Notes: generated by a model from the sequence alone, not told the origin. A stretch of DNA of 64,000 nt from Streptomyces sp. NRRL S-646 (GCF_000720765.1 NZ_JODC01000009.1:478740-542739), one strand, 5' to 3'; positions 49,307-58,482 are shown, counted from the stretch's first letter. Numbers and translations: made by a program.

Positions 49307-49852
49307 TCAGCAGGCACCGTCGAGGCGGTCCCGCATGAAGCGACGAGCCTGATGGATACGGTCCTTGACCGTGCCCAGGGGAGCGTCGGTGATCTCAGCG
49401 ACCTGAACATAGGTCAGGTCTCCCAGATCGCGCAGCACGAAGGATTCCACCAGGGCGGGATGCCGCTCCTCGAGCGCGGCCAGCGAGTCCATCAGGTCCA
49501 GGCGGGTCCCGGCGATGACGCTCGTCGTCCGAGGGTCGGCACCCTCGGGAAGGACCGCATGGCTGTCCTCCGCGCGTCGGCGCATCGAGCGGTACGTGGA
49601 CCTGGCGGCGTTCGAGGCGATCACCGTCACCCACCCGAGGAACGAGCCTCGCCCGCTGTACTCGTGCAGATGGGTGCTGATGGACAGCAGAGCGTCCTGC
49701 GCGGCCTCTTCGGCGTCGGCGTGGTGCGGAAGGAACCTGGAGCAGCGGCGCATGACCGTGGGGCGAAGCCTGACGAGAAGGCGTTCCAGGGACGCCCGGT
49801 CACCTGCCTGTGCGGACGCCACGAGCTGTGTCAGCTCGCCCTCGTCGATCAT
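49307..49852 (-). CDS. ECF RNA polymerase sigma factor
   Basis: 181 residues from ATG 49852, after GGGGGAG; an ATG 45 bp upstream gives a longer, less likely start. Region 2: RRCSRFLPHHADAEEAAQDALLSISTHLHEYSGRGSFLGWVTVIASNAARSTYRS. Region 4: HPALVESFVLRDLGDLTYVQVAEITDAPLGTVKDRIHQARRFMRDRL. Directs RNA polymerase to stress promoters. Co-oriented with the exported paralogue pair, which are likely targets, and divergent from a Ser/Thr kinase gene. Confidence 0.92.
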   Translation of the reverse strand: MIDEGELTQLVASAQAGDRASLERLLVRLRPTVMRRCSRFLPHHADAEEAAQDALLSISTHLHEYSGRGSFLGWVTVIASNAARSTYRSMRRRAEDSHAVLPEGADPRTTSVIAGTRLDLMDSLAALEERHPALVESFVLRDLGDLTYVQVAEITDAPLGTVKDRIHQARRFMRDRLDGAC

Positions 49853-49948
49853 CCTGTTGCTCCCCCGTTCACGTACGACCGTGGACTTGGACTCCACCTG
49901 ACCGCCCCGCGGTTCCCGGCCCCATTGCCTCAGGCAGAATGTCGCCGC

Positions 49949-50857
49949 ATGCGGAAGCTAGGTCGTTACCTCCTTGAGGACAGGCTGGGAGCCGGTTCGT
50001 TCGCGACCGTCTGGAGAGCATACGATCCTGAACTCGACACGGATGTGGCGGTCAAGGTGCTGGCCGACAACTGGGCGTCGAACGCCGATGTGCGGCAACG
50101 GTTCCTGACGGAGGCGCGGCTGCTGCGAAGGATCTCCAGCCCACGTGTCGTACGCGTTCACGACGTCGGTGTCCAGGACGACCGACCCTACTTCGTCATG
50201 GACTACGTCCGAGGCGGCACTCTGGCCGAGAAGGTCGGGCACTGCCGGCCCGCGGAGGCACTCCATCTGGCGGCCGAGGCCGCATACGCCGTCCAGGTGC
50301 TCCATGATGCAGGCGTCGTCCACCGTGACATCAAGCCGTCGAACCTCCTGCTCGACATCGGCCGTACGCCCACTGCCGTACTCGTCGCGGATCTCGGCAG
50401 CGCGAAGCAGCTGGCCGACGCGTCGGGGCTGACCGTGACCACGGGCACTCCCGCGTACATGGCGCCCGAACAGGCCCTCCAGACCGGCGGGTTCGACGGC
50501 CGGGCCGACGTATACGCCCTCGGGGTCGTCGCCTACGAGCTGTTGACCGGGCGCAAGCCGTTCGGCCCGGGCGGCCGCACAACCCTTGCGTCGGCGCAGG
50601 CACCGCCGCCGTCGTCGCCGGCGCTTCCCAGAGAGCTGGGGGCTCCGAACGGCATCGACACTCTTCTTCGTGCCGCGCTGTCCGTGGAACCCGAGAACCG
50701 ACCGCCAACCGCGCAGGCGTTCGCGGATGCGCTGTTGTTCCAAGGGGGAGAGGAGCCGGTGCCGGCCAGGTCCTCAAGACCGACACCCCTCGCGGTCTGG
50801 CTCGCGGCGGTTGCGGTGTTCCTGGTGACCACGGTGCTGACCTGGTTGGCCCGATGA
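49949..50857 (+). CDS. Hanks-type Ser/Thr protein kinase with C-terminal tail anchor
   Basis: 302 residues from ATG 49949. Kinase subdomains: GAGSFATVWRA, AVKVL (Lys), E in TEARLLRRI, HRDIKPSNLLL, VADLGSAK (DLG in place of DFG), TPAYMAPEQAL, DVYALGVVAYELLTG. It is short for the family and has no PASTA or sensor domain; a single helix at the very end (VWLAAVAVFLVTTVLTWL) would anchor it with no outer part. Divergent from the ECF sigma gene and convergent with a PQQ-type propeller that looks like a detached kinase sensor domain. Confidence 0.88.
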   Translation: MRKLGRYLLEDRLGAGSFATVWRAYDPELDTDVAVKVLADNWASNADVRQRFLTEARLLRRISSPRVVRVHDVGVQDDRPYFVMDYVRGGTLAEKVGHCRPAEALHLAAEAAYAVQVLHDAGVVHRDIKPSNLLLDIGRTPTAVLVADLGSAKQLADASGLTVTTGTPAYMAPEQALQTGGFDGRADVYALGVVAYELLTGRKPFGPGGRTTLASAQAPPPSSPALPRELGAPNGIDTLLRAALSVEPENRPPTAQAFADALLFQGGEEPVPARSSRPTPLAVWLAAVAVFLVTTVLTWLAR

Positions 50858-50891
50858 ACTCGGAGTACTGCGCGGCGATTGCCTCGGCCGG

Positions 50892-52049
50892 TCAGGTGGG
50901 CCCGTTCGGGGTCCGGGAGAAGGCCGTGTCGCCGGCCAGCGCCACGATCGCGTCCTTGACGAGCAGCACGCGCGGCGGGTAGTCCTGCGCCTTGTCTCCG
51001 GGGTCGTCGAGTGCGGAGGTGCGCCAGACCTCTGCTCCGGTGCGGCTGTCCAGGGCCAGCAGGCGGCCGAAGCGGTTGGAGAAGTAGACCCGCCTGTATG
51101 TCGCTGACACCGCGGGCGCGGACAGGCTCTCCATGTCCGTTGTCTTCTCCCAGAGTTGTTTGCCGCCGGCCGCCGACACCGCGGTGACGGTCCCGTCGGA
51201 GCGGACGAAGTAGACGACGCCGCCCATGAGGGTGGCCGTGCCGGTCAGTGGATGGGCCAGCGGTGTCCGGCTGACCTGGCCGGTGTCCGGGGCCACCCGC
51301 AGCAGTGCGTTGTAGGGCCGTTCGTATCCGGCTTCGTACACGTCCTTCGCGGTCTGGGGGGCGAGGAACAGGGGGTGCCCGCCGACGGCGCCGAGCACTT
51401 GCGCCTTCTTGGGCAGTGTGGCGGTTTTGGTCAGGCTGCCGGGTGCGAGCTTCATCAGCTCGACCGGGGCCTGGCCGGGCTCGGTGCCGGCTGAGCACAG
51501 GGCGTAGGGGGCGCCTCCCAGCGCCGACGGAGTGCAGACCTCGTTCCGCGAGGGCGCCCGCCACAGTTCCTTTCCGGACGGCGCGTAGGCCACGAACGAG
51601 ACGAAGTCGGGGGACAGGGTCAGCAGTCCGCCGTCGTACAGGACCGCGTCCTGGGCCTTGTTGATGTCGCGTTGCCAGCGCCGGTGCCCGGTGGCGGCGT
51701 CGAGGGCCACCACGCGCCTGGTCCTGTCGTCCGGATCCTCGTACGTGTAGACCAGCCCGTCGCGCACGCCGATCGGCTGCGCCCCCTGAGGGCGGGTGCC
51801 GGTCCGCCACAGGGTGCGGCCGGAGGCCGCGTCGATCCTGGCGGCCGTGAAGCCCGTACCGCCACAGAACAGGGCGTTTTCCTCCGCCACACATCCGGGG
51901 CTGTCGTAGTCGAGCGGGACACCCTTCACCTCGGACCGCAGCGCCGTGCGCCACGGCCGCCAGCCGTCCGGCAGTGATGCGGCACGGGTGGTGGTGTCCG
52001 GGCCGGACAAGGAGACAGCCACCCCGATCCCCAGCCCCGTGACGGCCAT
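50892..52049 (-). CDS. PQQ-like beta-propeller protein, probably lacking its N-terminus
   Basis: 385 residues from ATG 52049. Repeated blades with the PQQ/BamB pattern (DAASGRTLWRTGT, DAATGHRRWQRDI, APSGKELWRAP, DSRTGAEVWRTSA). The N-terminus is a short hydrophobic piece (VTGLGIGVAVSLSG) where a longer anchor would be expected; in Streptomyces such propellers are often fused behind a Ser/Thr kinase and membrane helix. Just before the ATG the sequence changes to an unrelated plus-strand gene fragment. Likely a truncated sensor. Confidence 0.7.
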   Translation of the reverse strand: MAVTGLGIGVAVSLSGPDTTTRAASLPDGWRPWRTALRSEVKGVPLDYDSPGCVAEENALFCGGTGFTAARIDAASGRTLWRTGTRPQGAQPIGVRDGLVYTYEDPDDRTRRVVALDAATGHRRWQRDINKAQDAVLYDGGLLTLSPDFVSFVAYAPSGKELWRAPSRNEVCTPSALGGAPYALCSAGTEPGQAPVELMKLAPGSLTKTATLPKKAQVLGAVGGHPLFLAPQTAKDVYEAGYERPYNALLRVAPDTGQVSRTPLAHPLTGTATLMGGVVYFVRSDGTVTAVSAAGGKQLWEKTTDMESLSAPAVSATYRRVYFSNRFGRLLALDSRTGAEVWRTSALDDPGDKAQDYPPRVLLVKDAIVALAGDTAFSRTPNGPT

Positions 52050-52610
52050 GGCCTCTACGTCCCGGTCGGCGGGGACTTCGACGCCGCTACGGTCGCCGCG
52101 GTCAGGGCCTTCCAGACCGAGGCCGGCCTCACCGTCGACGGCAAGGTCGACGCGCAGACCAAGAAGCTCCTGTACGCCCTGCCCCGCGGAACCGTCCGGG
52201 CCGGCTCGGTCACGGTGACCGAGAGCGTCAACGCCGTCCCGGTCGCCCGGTGTCTCGACAACCGTGGCTCGGACGTCCAGGTGTGGCGGTGCAACGGCAC
52301 GGACGCCCAGAAATGGGCTCTGTACCGTGTGGCCGGCCAGGGCTCTCAGTACCGCGTCGTCAATCGGGGCAGCCATCTCTGCCTGGACGCCGACGCCGGC
52401 ACGACCGGCCGGAACGGCCAGGAGGTACAGGCCACGAGCTGCGACGGGCTGAGCGCCCAGACGTGGCAGCTGGGCGGCGGCGGAACGCTGGTCAGCGTCC
52501 CGGACGGCTTCTGTCTGGACGCGGAAGCCTCCACCTCCGGGCAGGACGGTCAGCGGGTCCAGGGCTTCGGATGCGCGGGCAGCACCAACCAGGTGTGGCA
52601 CTGGTCCTGA
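52044..52610 (+). pseudogene. Truncated peptidoglycan-binding plus ricin-lectin protein
   Basis: The plus-strand frame from about 52044 reads GHGLYVPVGGDFDAATVAAV, the second half of a PG_binding_1 repeat (RAFQTEAGLTVDGKVDAQTK), then a ricin-type beta-trefoil with QxW motifs (DAQKWALY, SAQTWQLG, TNQVWHWS) ending at 52610. There is no signal peptide and no start with a ribosome site; the first 15-20 residues overlap the start of the divergent propeller gene. The N-terminal part has been lost. If translated it could start at GTG 52215 as a bare lectin. Confidence 0.72.
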
Positions 52611-52843
52611 CGGCCCTGCCGAGGGGTGGACACGACGTCGCCCTGCAGTACTGACCACCCTGCCCGACGGGTCTGTCCGTGTTTCTCCGCCTTCCCGTAA
52701 CGGCGCGTCAACTCGCTTGTCACAGCGGTGTCTTGGTGCAACTCCTACGGCAACGCGCGGCCCGGCGCCCACCTCCTATGAAGCAACCGAGGCCGCTCAG
52801 CCGGAGCGTGCGGCCGATACGACACCGCTTCCCAGGAGTACCG

Positions 52844-53563
52844 ATGCGCGTCAAGAAGATGCCCGCCCTCGCCTTCGTCGTCGCCGCTGCCGGCCTCTCG
52901 CTGACCGCGTGCGGCAGCAGCGGCGGATCGGGCGCTTCCGCCGGCACCACCGCGTCCACCACCGCGAGCAGCTCCACCGACGCGAGCGGTTCCACCACCG
53001 GCGGCACCTCCACCGGCGGCCAGGGCTCGACCTCGGGTTCCTCCTCGTCCGGCTCCACCGGTGGCCAGGGCTCGACCTCCGGTTCGTCCGGCTCCGGCAA
53101 GGCCGGCGGAACCGCCGCCCAGGCCCAGACCTCGACGTCGAGCTCCATGTGCAAGACCGACCATCTCGCCTTCAGCGCCTCCGCCAGCGGGACCAAGAAC
53201 GAGATAGTCGTCAACCTGAAGAACACCGGTTCCGGCAAGTGCAGCATGCACGGCTTCCCGGGCGTCCAGCTCGTGGGCCCCGACGGACTGGGCGACACCG
53301 GGCCCGACGCCGCCCGCACCGACGCCTCTGCGGCCACCGTCACCATCGGACCCGGCGAGGAGACCCGCTTCCTGCTCCGCTACATCCCGGACACCAGCGG
53401 CTCCGGCAAGAAGTACACCCGGCTCGACGTCACCCCGCCCAACGAGAAGGTCTCGGAGATCGTGAATCTCAACGGTCTCGCCTTCACCATCTCCGCGTCC
53501 AGCGGCAACGCTCCGGACGTCTACGTCGACCCGGTCGGCTACCACGTCGGCTCCGGCAAGTAA
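52844..53563 (+). CDS. DUF4232-type lipoprotein
   Basis: 239 residues. ATG 52844 follows CAGGAG. Lipobox LTACGSS (Cys at about 22) marks a lipoprotein. Residues 25-100 are a low-complexity Gly/Ser/Thr linker with GGQGSTSGSS repeats. The C-terminal 135 residues (CKTDHLAFSASASGTKNEIVVNLKNTGSGKCSMHGFPGVQLVG) are the DUF4232 beta-sandwich with two Cys. Outer face of the membrane; function unknown. Confidence 0.88.
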   Translation: MRVKKMPALAFVVAAAGLSLTACGSSGGSGASAGTTASTTASSSTDASGSTTGGTSTGGQGSTSGSSSSGSTGGQGSTSGSSGSGKAGGTAAQAQTSTSSSMCKTDHLAFSASASGTKNEIVVNLKNTGSGKCSMHGFPGVQLVGPDGLGDTGPDAARTDASAATVTIGPGEETRFLLRYIPDTSGSGKKYTRLDVTPPNEKVSEIVNLNGLAFTISASSGNAPDVYVDPVGYHVGSGK

Positions 53564-53622
53564 GCCCAGCCGCCACGCCGTTGCCCGCATGACTGCCCAC
53601 CGCTGACACCCGGCGCTGCCGC

Positions 53623-54426
53623 TCAACCGAACGCAGCCAGGGAGACCGGCTGCCACTGGTGCCAGGTGCTCAGACGCTCCTCGTAGAGAGCGGCGACGTC
53701 GGTGAAGGACTTGCCGAGGAAGATCCTCAGTGGGGGCCGTTCCGCATCGACGATCCGGAGAATCGCGTCGCGGGTCGCGCGCGGGTCGCCCACCTCGAAA
53801 TCCTGCGCGGTGGCCGCGTGGACTTCGGTGTAGTCCGGGTGCCGCTCACTGTGCCGTGCCCCGCGAGCCAGCCAGTCGGTGGCATAGGGGCCGGGCTCGA
53901 CGTTGGTGATGTGGATACCGAAGGCCGCCACTTCCTGCGCCAGGGACTCCGACAATCCCTCAAGAGCCCATTTGGAGGCGTGGTACGCGCCGATGCCGGG
54001 AAATGCACGTACACCTCCCTCGCTGGTCACCTGCAGGATCCTTCCCGAGCGTTGCGACCGCATGACGGGCAGCACGGCCTGCGTGACCCATATGGCGCCG
54101 AAGAAATTGGTCTCCATCTGAGCCCGGAGGTCGTCCTCGTTCAACTCCTCGACCATGCCGAAATGCCCGTAGCCGGCGTTGTTGACCGCGATATCCAGCG
54201 AACCGAAATGCGAGTGGGCGAGCTGCACAGCCTCATGCACCGCGGCGCGGTCGGTGACGTCGAGCCGGACCGGCAGTACCGCGTCCCCGTACCGCTCGAC
54301 CAGAGGAGTCAGCAGGCTGACGTCCCGAGCCGTCGCCGCGACGTGATCGCCGCGTTCGAGCGCCGCTTGTGCCCACTCGCGGCCGAACCCCCTCGAACTG
54401 CCCGTGATGAACCACGTCTTCGCCAT
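53623..54426 (-). CDS. Short-chain dehydrogenase/reductase beside a LysR gene
   Basis: 267 residues. TGSSRGFGREWAQ, NNAGYGHFG, LQVTSEGG, YHASKWALEG: a complete classical SDR. Substrate unknown. ATG 54426. Divergent from a LysR regulator across 139 bp that include TCTCACATAAGAGA, a LysR-like short dyad. Confidence 0.9.
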   Translation of the reverse strand: MAKTWFITGSSRGFGREWAQAALERGDHVAATARDVSLLTPLVERYGDAVLPVRLDVTDRAAVHEAVQLAHSHFGSLDIAVNNAGYGHFGMVEELNEDDLRAQMETNFFGAIWVTQAVLPVMRSQRSGRILQVTSEGGVRAFPGIGAYHASKWALEGLSESLAQEVAAFGIHITNVEPGPYATDWLARGARHSERHPDYTEVHAATAQDFEVGDPRATRDAILRIVDAERPPLRIFLGKSFTDVAALYEERLSTWHQWQPVSLAAFG

Positions 54427-54565
54427 GACTGGTGCTCCTCTTGCGTGAATTGCTGTGCGTGCATTACTTGCTGTTGCTCCTCCAGCGTGCTGCTGATCCA
54501 GGTATTCCACCAGCGAAGGTCTCACATAAGAGACATGCGGTTTTGGAATGTGCCAGGATGACGGC

Positions 54566-55474
54566 ATGGCGGACTTCACCCTCACCGGTCTGCGCGTCGT
54601 CCAGGCAGTGGTCGACACCGGATCGTTCACCGCCGCGGCCGACGCACTCGGATACACGCAGTCAGCGGTGTCCCGTCAGGTGGCGGCGATGGAAGCCGCC
54701 GCGGGCGCACCACTGTTCGTCCGGGGCGCTCGCGGGGTGGCCCCCTCTCCCGCGGGCATGATGCTCGCCCGCCGAGCCGCGACGGCCCTCAACGAGATCG
54801 ACGCCGTCAGCACAGACCTCGCCGGACTGCAGGACCACGTCACCGGACGAGTCGCCATCGCGGCGTTCCCCTCGGCCGCAGCCGTGCTCGTCCCCAGAGC
54901 CCTCGCCCGCCTGGGAAGCGACCACCCGGGTCTGATCGTCGACTTCGGCGAGGCGTCCTCGCCCACACAGCTTCGCCAGCTCCGCGCCCACCGCATCGAC
55001 GTAGCGGTGATAGGTGTGGGACCGGACCTGCCCGCCTACGATTTCGCGGGGCTGCGCCGCGACCTGCTCCTCGACGGCGGCCTGCTGCTCGCCGTCCCTG
55101 CCGGCCACCGGTTCGCCGGCCGCGGAACCATCCCGGTGACCGAGCTGAGGGACGAACCCTGGATCGTCGGCAAGGGCCTCCGTGACGACCCCCAGTTCGG
55201 CGCCTGGCCGACCCTCGACCATCCGCGGATCGCCTACGCCGCCCGTGAATGGCCCACTCGCCTCGGCCTTGTCGCCACAGGTCTCGGCATTGCCGTACTC
55301 CCCGAAGTGGCCGCGGCCTCGGTCCCCGCGGGAGTCCGTGTCGTCCAGGTCGACGACCCCACCTGGCTCGGCCGAGCCGTCGTCGCCGTCACGGTCCGCG
55401 ACCGCTCTCCCGAGGTGACGGCCACCGTGGGGGCGCTGCGCCACGAGGCCGCACAGCTTCGTGCGGCGCCATGA
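54566..55474 (+). CDS. LysR-family regulator
   Basis: 302 residues. N-terminal HTH LRVVQAVVDTGSFTAAADALGYTQSAVSRQVAAMEAA, then the two-lobed periplasmic-binding-like effector domain (GRVAIAAFPSAAAVLVPRAL; LVATGLGIAVLPEVAA). It probably controls the divergent SDR. ATG at 54566 has CAGGATGACGG before it. Confidence 0.92.
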   Translation: MADFTLTGLRVVQAVVDTGSFTAAADALGYTQSAVSRQVAAMEAAAGAPLFVRGARGVAPSPAGMMLARRAATALNEIDAVSTDLAGLQDHVTGRVAIAAFPSAAAVLVPRALARLGSDHPGLIVDFGEASSPTQLRQLRAHRIDVAVIGVGPDLPAYDFAGLRRDLLLDGGLLLAVPAGHRFAGRGTIPVTELRDEPWIVGKGLRDDPQFGAWPTLDHPRIAYAAREWPTRLGLVATGLGIAVLPEVAAASVPAGVRVVQVDDPTWLGRAVVAVTVRDRSPEVTATVGALRHEAAQLRAAP

Positions 55475-55548
55475 CGCTCACTCCTGACGGGCGTGAACGG
55501 GCTTGTGCAGCGGGCGCACGCCGCGCCGCCTGAGGTTGGGGACCGAGG

Positions 55549-56151
55549 TCAGTCGCGGCCGTCACCGGACCGCAGGGCCGGGGCGCTCCATCCGTGTTCG
55601 AGGAGGTCGAAGGCGACGTCTACGGCTTGTTCGGGGTCGTCGGCGCGCTGGGCGAGGGCGGATGTCTCCAGGGCGAACCGGGCCAGGGCTGCGCTGCGCA
55701 GGTCGTCGGGTGCGACGCCGAGGTCTTGGGCGATGGCGCGGGCGAGGGCGTCCTGGTGGCGCATCCACATGCGGTGGGCGTAGTCGCTGAGGGCCGGGGT
55801 GGTCCTCACCAGGTTGAGGAAGTCGGCGTAGCGGGCGTCGGAGTCGACGGCGCGGATGCGGACGCGCTTGACGTACGCACAAAGGGCCTGGGGGACGGTC
55901 GTGCCGGGGGCGCGGTCGCTGACGGCGGCGACCAGGCCGGCTTCCTGGTCGGCCTCCTCGTCGAAGACGAGCGCCTCCTTGCTGGGGAAGTGCTTGAGGA
56001 GCGTGGTGGTCGACACGTCGGCGGTCTCGGCGATCTCGTGCAGGGTCACCGCGTCGTAGCCGCGCTCGATGAAGAGGTTCAGGGCGGCGTCGGCGAGCGC
56101 CTGGCGCGTGGCGGCCTTCTTGCGCTCGCGCCGTCCTACAGGTGTCGTCAT
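55549..56151 (-). CDS. TetR-family regulator of the Tet(X)-like gene
   Basis: 200 residues from ATG 56151. HTH: ATRQALADAALNLFIERGYDAVTLHEIAETADVSTTTLLKHFPSKEAL. TetR_C domain of the MftR/acyl-CoA-like group (YADFLNLVRTTPALSDYAHRMWMRHQDAL). Divergent from the flavoprotein gene across a 146-bp AT-rich gap. Probably its repressor. Confidence 0.9.
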   Translation of the reverse strand: MTTPVGRRERKKAATRQALADAALNLFIERGYDAVTLHEIAETADVSTTTLLKHFPSKEALVFDEEADQEAGLVAAVSDRAPGTTVPQALCAYVKRVRIRAVDSDARYADFLNLVRTTPALSDYAHRMWMRHQDALARAIAQDLGVAPDDLRSAALARFALETSALAQRADDPEQAVDVAFDLLEHGWSAPALRSGDGRD

Positions 56152-56297
56152 GCTCCCATCGTACACAAAGGTGTCTGATAAAAAAAGTTGTACCGTTGCA
56201 CTTATTTGGTGATCGTGCTTTCTTGGAGTAGCCGGACCGGGACCGAGACCGACCGTGCCGACCCCTGCCCCGCACACCCGCGACAAGGAGACCGACC
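56152..56297. promoter_or_regulatory. Divergent promoter of the TetR/flavoprotein pair
   Basis: AT-rich for this genome. GTACAC at 56161-56166 and GTTGTAC at 56187-56193 form a loose inverted repeat around GTGTCTGATAAAAAA, the likely operator. Confidence 0.4.
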
Positions 56298-57425
56298 ATG
56301 AACCGCATCGCCGTCATCGGCGCCGGACCCGGCGGCCTGACCTGCGCCCGCATCCTCCAGCGCCACGGAATCGACGTCGCCGTCTACGACTCCGACGCCT
56401 CCGCGACCGCCCGTGACCAGGGCGGCACCCTCGACATGCACCCCGACACCGGACAGCACGCCCTGCGCGCCGGCGGCCTGTGGCCCGGCTTCACCGCCCT
56501 GGCCCGCCCCGAGGGCGAGCAGATGCGCCTGGTCACCCGCGACGGCCGCATCGCGTTCGACGCCGCGCCGTCCCAGGACGGCCAGGGCAACCCCGAGATA
56601 GACCGCGGGCAGCTCCGCGACCTCCTGCTCGGCTCCCTCGCCCCAGGCACCGTCCGCTGGGGCCACAAGCTGGAGCGCGCCGAACCGCTCGGCGACGGCC
56701 GCCACCGCCTGCACTTCACCCACGGCCGCAGCACCGAGACCGACCTCGTCGTCGGTGCCGACGGCGCCTGGTCCCGCGTACGCCGCATGCTGACGGGCGC
56801 GGTCCCGATCTACACCGGCGTCACCTTCGTCGAGACCGGCCTGAACGACGCCGACACCCGCCACCCGTCGCTTGCCGCCCTGACCGGGAACGGCACGATG
56901 ATGGCCCTCGACAACAACCTCGGCTTCATCGCCCAGCGCAACAGCGGCGGCCACATCCGCGTCTACGTCGGCATGCGCACCCCCCAGGACTGGCACCGGC
57001 AGGCGGGCCTCGACCTCACCGACCCCGCCGCCGTCCGCGACGCGCTTCTGCACCGGTTCGCCGACTGGAGCCCAGCCCTGCGCGGCTTCATCACCGACAC
57101 CGACACCGGCTACACCAACCGCCCGCTGTTCGCCCTGCCCGTCCCCCACACCTGGGAACCCGTCCCCGGCGTCACCCTGCTGGGCGACGCCGCCCACCTG
57201 ATGTCCCCCTTCTCCGGCATGGGCGCCAACCTCGCCATGCGCGACGGCGCCGACCTCGCTCAGGCCCTCACCGAACACGTCACCGTCGACGACGCCGTCA
57301 TCGCCTACGAGAAGATCCTCATCCCCCGCTCCGTCGCAGCGGCCGAGGGGGCCGCCGAAGGCATCGACGGCGCCTTCGCCCCCGACAGCGCCGAGCAGAC
57401 CCTCGCCCACATGACCGCCCACTGA
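56298..57425 (+). CDS. FAD-dependent monooxygenase resembling Tet(X)
   Basis: 375 residues. FAD site GAGPGGLTCARIL, then the stretch GGTLDMHPDTGQHALRAGGL and NPEIDRGQLRDLLLGSL, which line up with Tet(X) (GGTLDLHKGSGQEAM.., NPEINRNDLRAILLNSL). Also DG motif VVGADGAWSRVRRML and GDAAHLMSPFSGMGANLAMRDG. Tet(X) hydroxylates tetracyclines; many homologues act on other aromatic substrates, so the substrate is open. ATG 56298 follows AAGGAGACC. Paired with a divergent TetR. Confidence 0.85.
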   Translation: MNRIAVIGAGPGGLTCARILQRHGIDVAVYDSDASATARDQGGTLDMHPDTGQHALRAGGLWPGFTALARPEGEQMRLVTRDGRIAFDAAPSQDGQGNPEIDRGQLRDLLLGSLAPGTVRWGHKLERAEPLGDGRHRLHFTHGRSTETDLVVGADGAWSRVRRMLTGAVPIYTGVTFVETGLNDADTRHPSLAALTGNGTMMALDNNLGFIAQRNSGGHIRVYVGMRTPQDWHRQAGLDLTDPAAVRDALLHRFADWSPALRGFITDTDTGYTNRPLFALPVPHTWEPVPGVTLLGDAAHLMSPFSGMGANLAMRDGADLAQALTEHVTVDDAVIAYEKILIPRSVAAAEGAAEGIDGAFAPDSAEQTLAHMTAH

Positions 57426-57446
57426 TCGTCAGGAGCAGGAAAAACT

Positions 57447-57491
57447 GACCGAGGGCGCCTGGGGCGTACAGCGCCCCAGGCGCCCTCGGTC
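57447..57491. terminator. Bidirectional terminator
   Basis: 20-bp perfect stem (GACCGAGGGCGCCTGGGGCG and its complement) with loop TACAG, between the convergent flavoprotein and CU044_5270 genes. Confidence 0.88.
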
Positions 57492-57519
57492 GTTCGAGGA
57501 CCTCCCCGCCGGTCCGGTG

Positions 57520-58482
57520 TCAGCCGATCTTGTCCGTGAAGCCCACCGACAGGAACGTCTGACGGGTGACCTTGCCCTTACTGGCTCCCGCCGTCCACGT
57601 GAAGGTGTACTCCAGAATGGAGCTCGTCCTCGGGTCGACGATCACGCGGCCGACGCTCCTGGCCTCCGCGAACTCCAGGGCGGTCCCGCCCCGCCCGATG
57701 CTGTCCTTGACGGCCCCGACGAGTTTGACGCCCTTCAGCCCCGCCATCGCCTTGAACAGCCCTGCCCGCAGTTTCGGGCTCGCCGGGGACTCGCCGAGCA
57801 GGGTGACCGCCTGGTCGAAGGGGGAGATGCTGTCGGGCCTCGGCGGAGTCCGGAGCAGCTGAAGCAGCTGCGCCGGGTCCGTGGTCAGCTGGTCCAGGGA
57901 CTTCCAGTCGAGGTCCTTCGGCCCGAGCTGCCAGTCGGGCCGGCGCCCCTTCGTGTACGCCTTGCCGTGGTTGACGACGTAGAAGTCCATGGACTGCGAG
58001 AGGTACGAGTCGCCGACCGTCAGGTGCGTCTTCCAGTACTTCCCCGAGGAGACCGACCGGGTGGCGGCCACCGTGGAGATGTCGTCGAGGAAGACGGACG
58101 CGGTGTCCGCGCGCGCCTCGCTCCGCGTGCCCGTGTGCGTCTCACCGGTGTTCGCGTACGTCACCGCGCCGGCCGCGACCGCGGCGGCGGTGAACAGGCC
58201 GACGAGGAACCGGCGGCGCGCGGACACCAACCGCAGCGGTGCGGTCACCACAGCGCCCTGCTTGCGCCCGGCGGCGGGCCCGGCCTCCTGCGCGGCCACC
58301 GCCGCCTCGATCCCCGCCAGCGCCCTGGCCAACGCCTGTGCCGACGGCGGCTCGACCCGCCCTGCGGCCACCAGTTCACCGGCGCCGGGGAAGTCCAGCA
58401 ACACCGCGCGCTCGGTCATGCCGGTCTCTTCCACGTCCTGCGTGCTCATGCCGGTCCGCTCCTCGTCGTCGTACGTACTCAT
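57520..58482 (-). CDS. CU044_5270-family membrane protein linked to an ECF sigma factor
   Basis: 320 residues. A cytoplasmic N-terminus of about 95 residues (including LLDFPGAGELVAAGRVEPPS and a helix ALARALAGIEAAV), one membrane helix (FLVGLFTAAAVAAGAVTYA, about 92-110) and an outer domain (KYWKTHLTVGDSYLSQSMDFYVVNHG, EYTFTWTAGASKGKVTRQTFL). This is the CU044_5270 family, usually next to sigma factors and thought to act as anti-sigma or signal protein. ATG at 58482 overlaps the sigma stop (ATGA). Confidence 0.85.
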   Translation of the reverse strand: MSTYDDEERTGMSTQDVEETGMTERAVLLDFPGAGELVAAGRVEPPSAQALARALAGIEAAVAAQEAGPAAGRKQGAVVTAPLRLVSARRRFLVGLFTAAAVAAGAVTYANTGETHTGTRSEARADTASVFLDDISTVAATRSVSSGKYWKTHLTVGDSYLSQSMDFYVVNHGKAYTKGRRPDWQLGPKDLDWKSLDQLTTDPAQLLQLLRTPPRPDSISPFDQAVTLLGESPASPKLRAGLFKAMAGLKGVKLVGAVKDSIGRGGTALEFAEARSVGRVIVDPRTSSILEYTFTWTAGASKGKVTRQTFLSVGFTDKIG

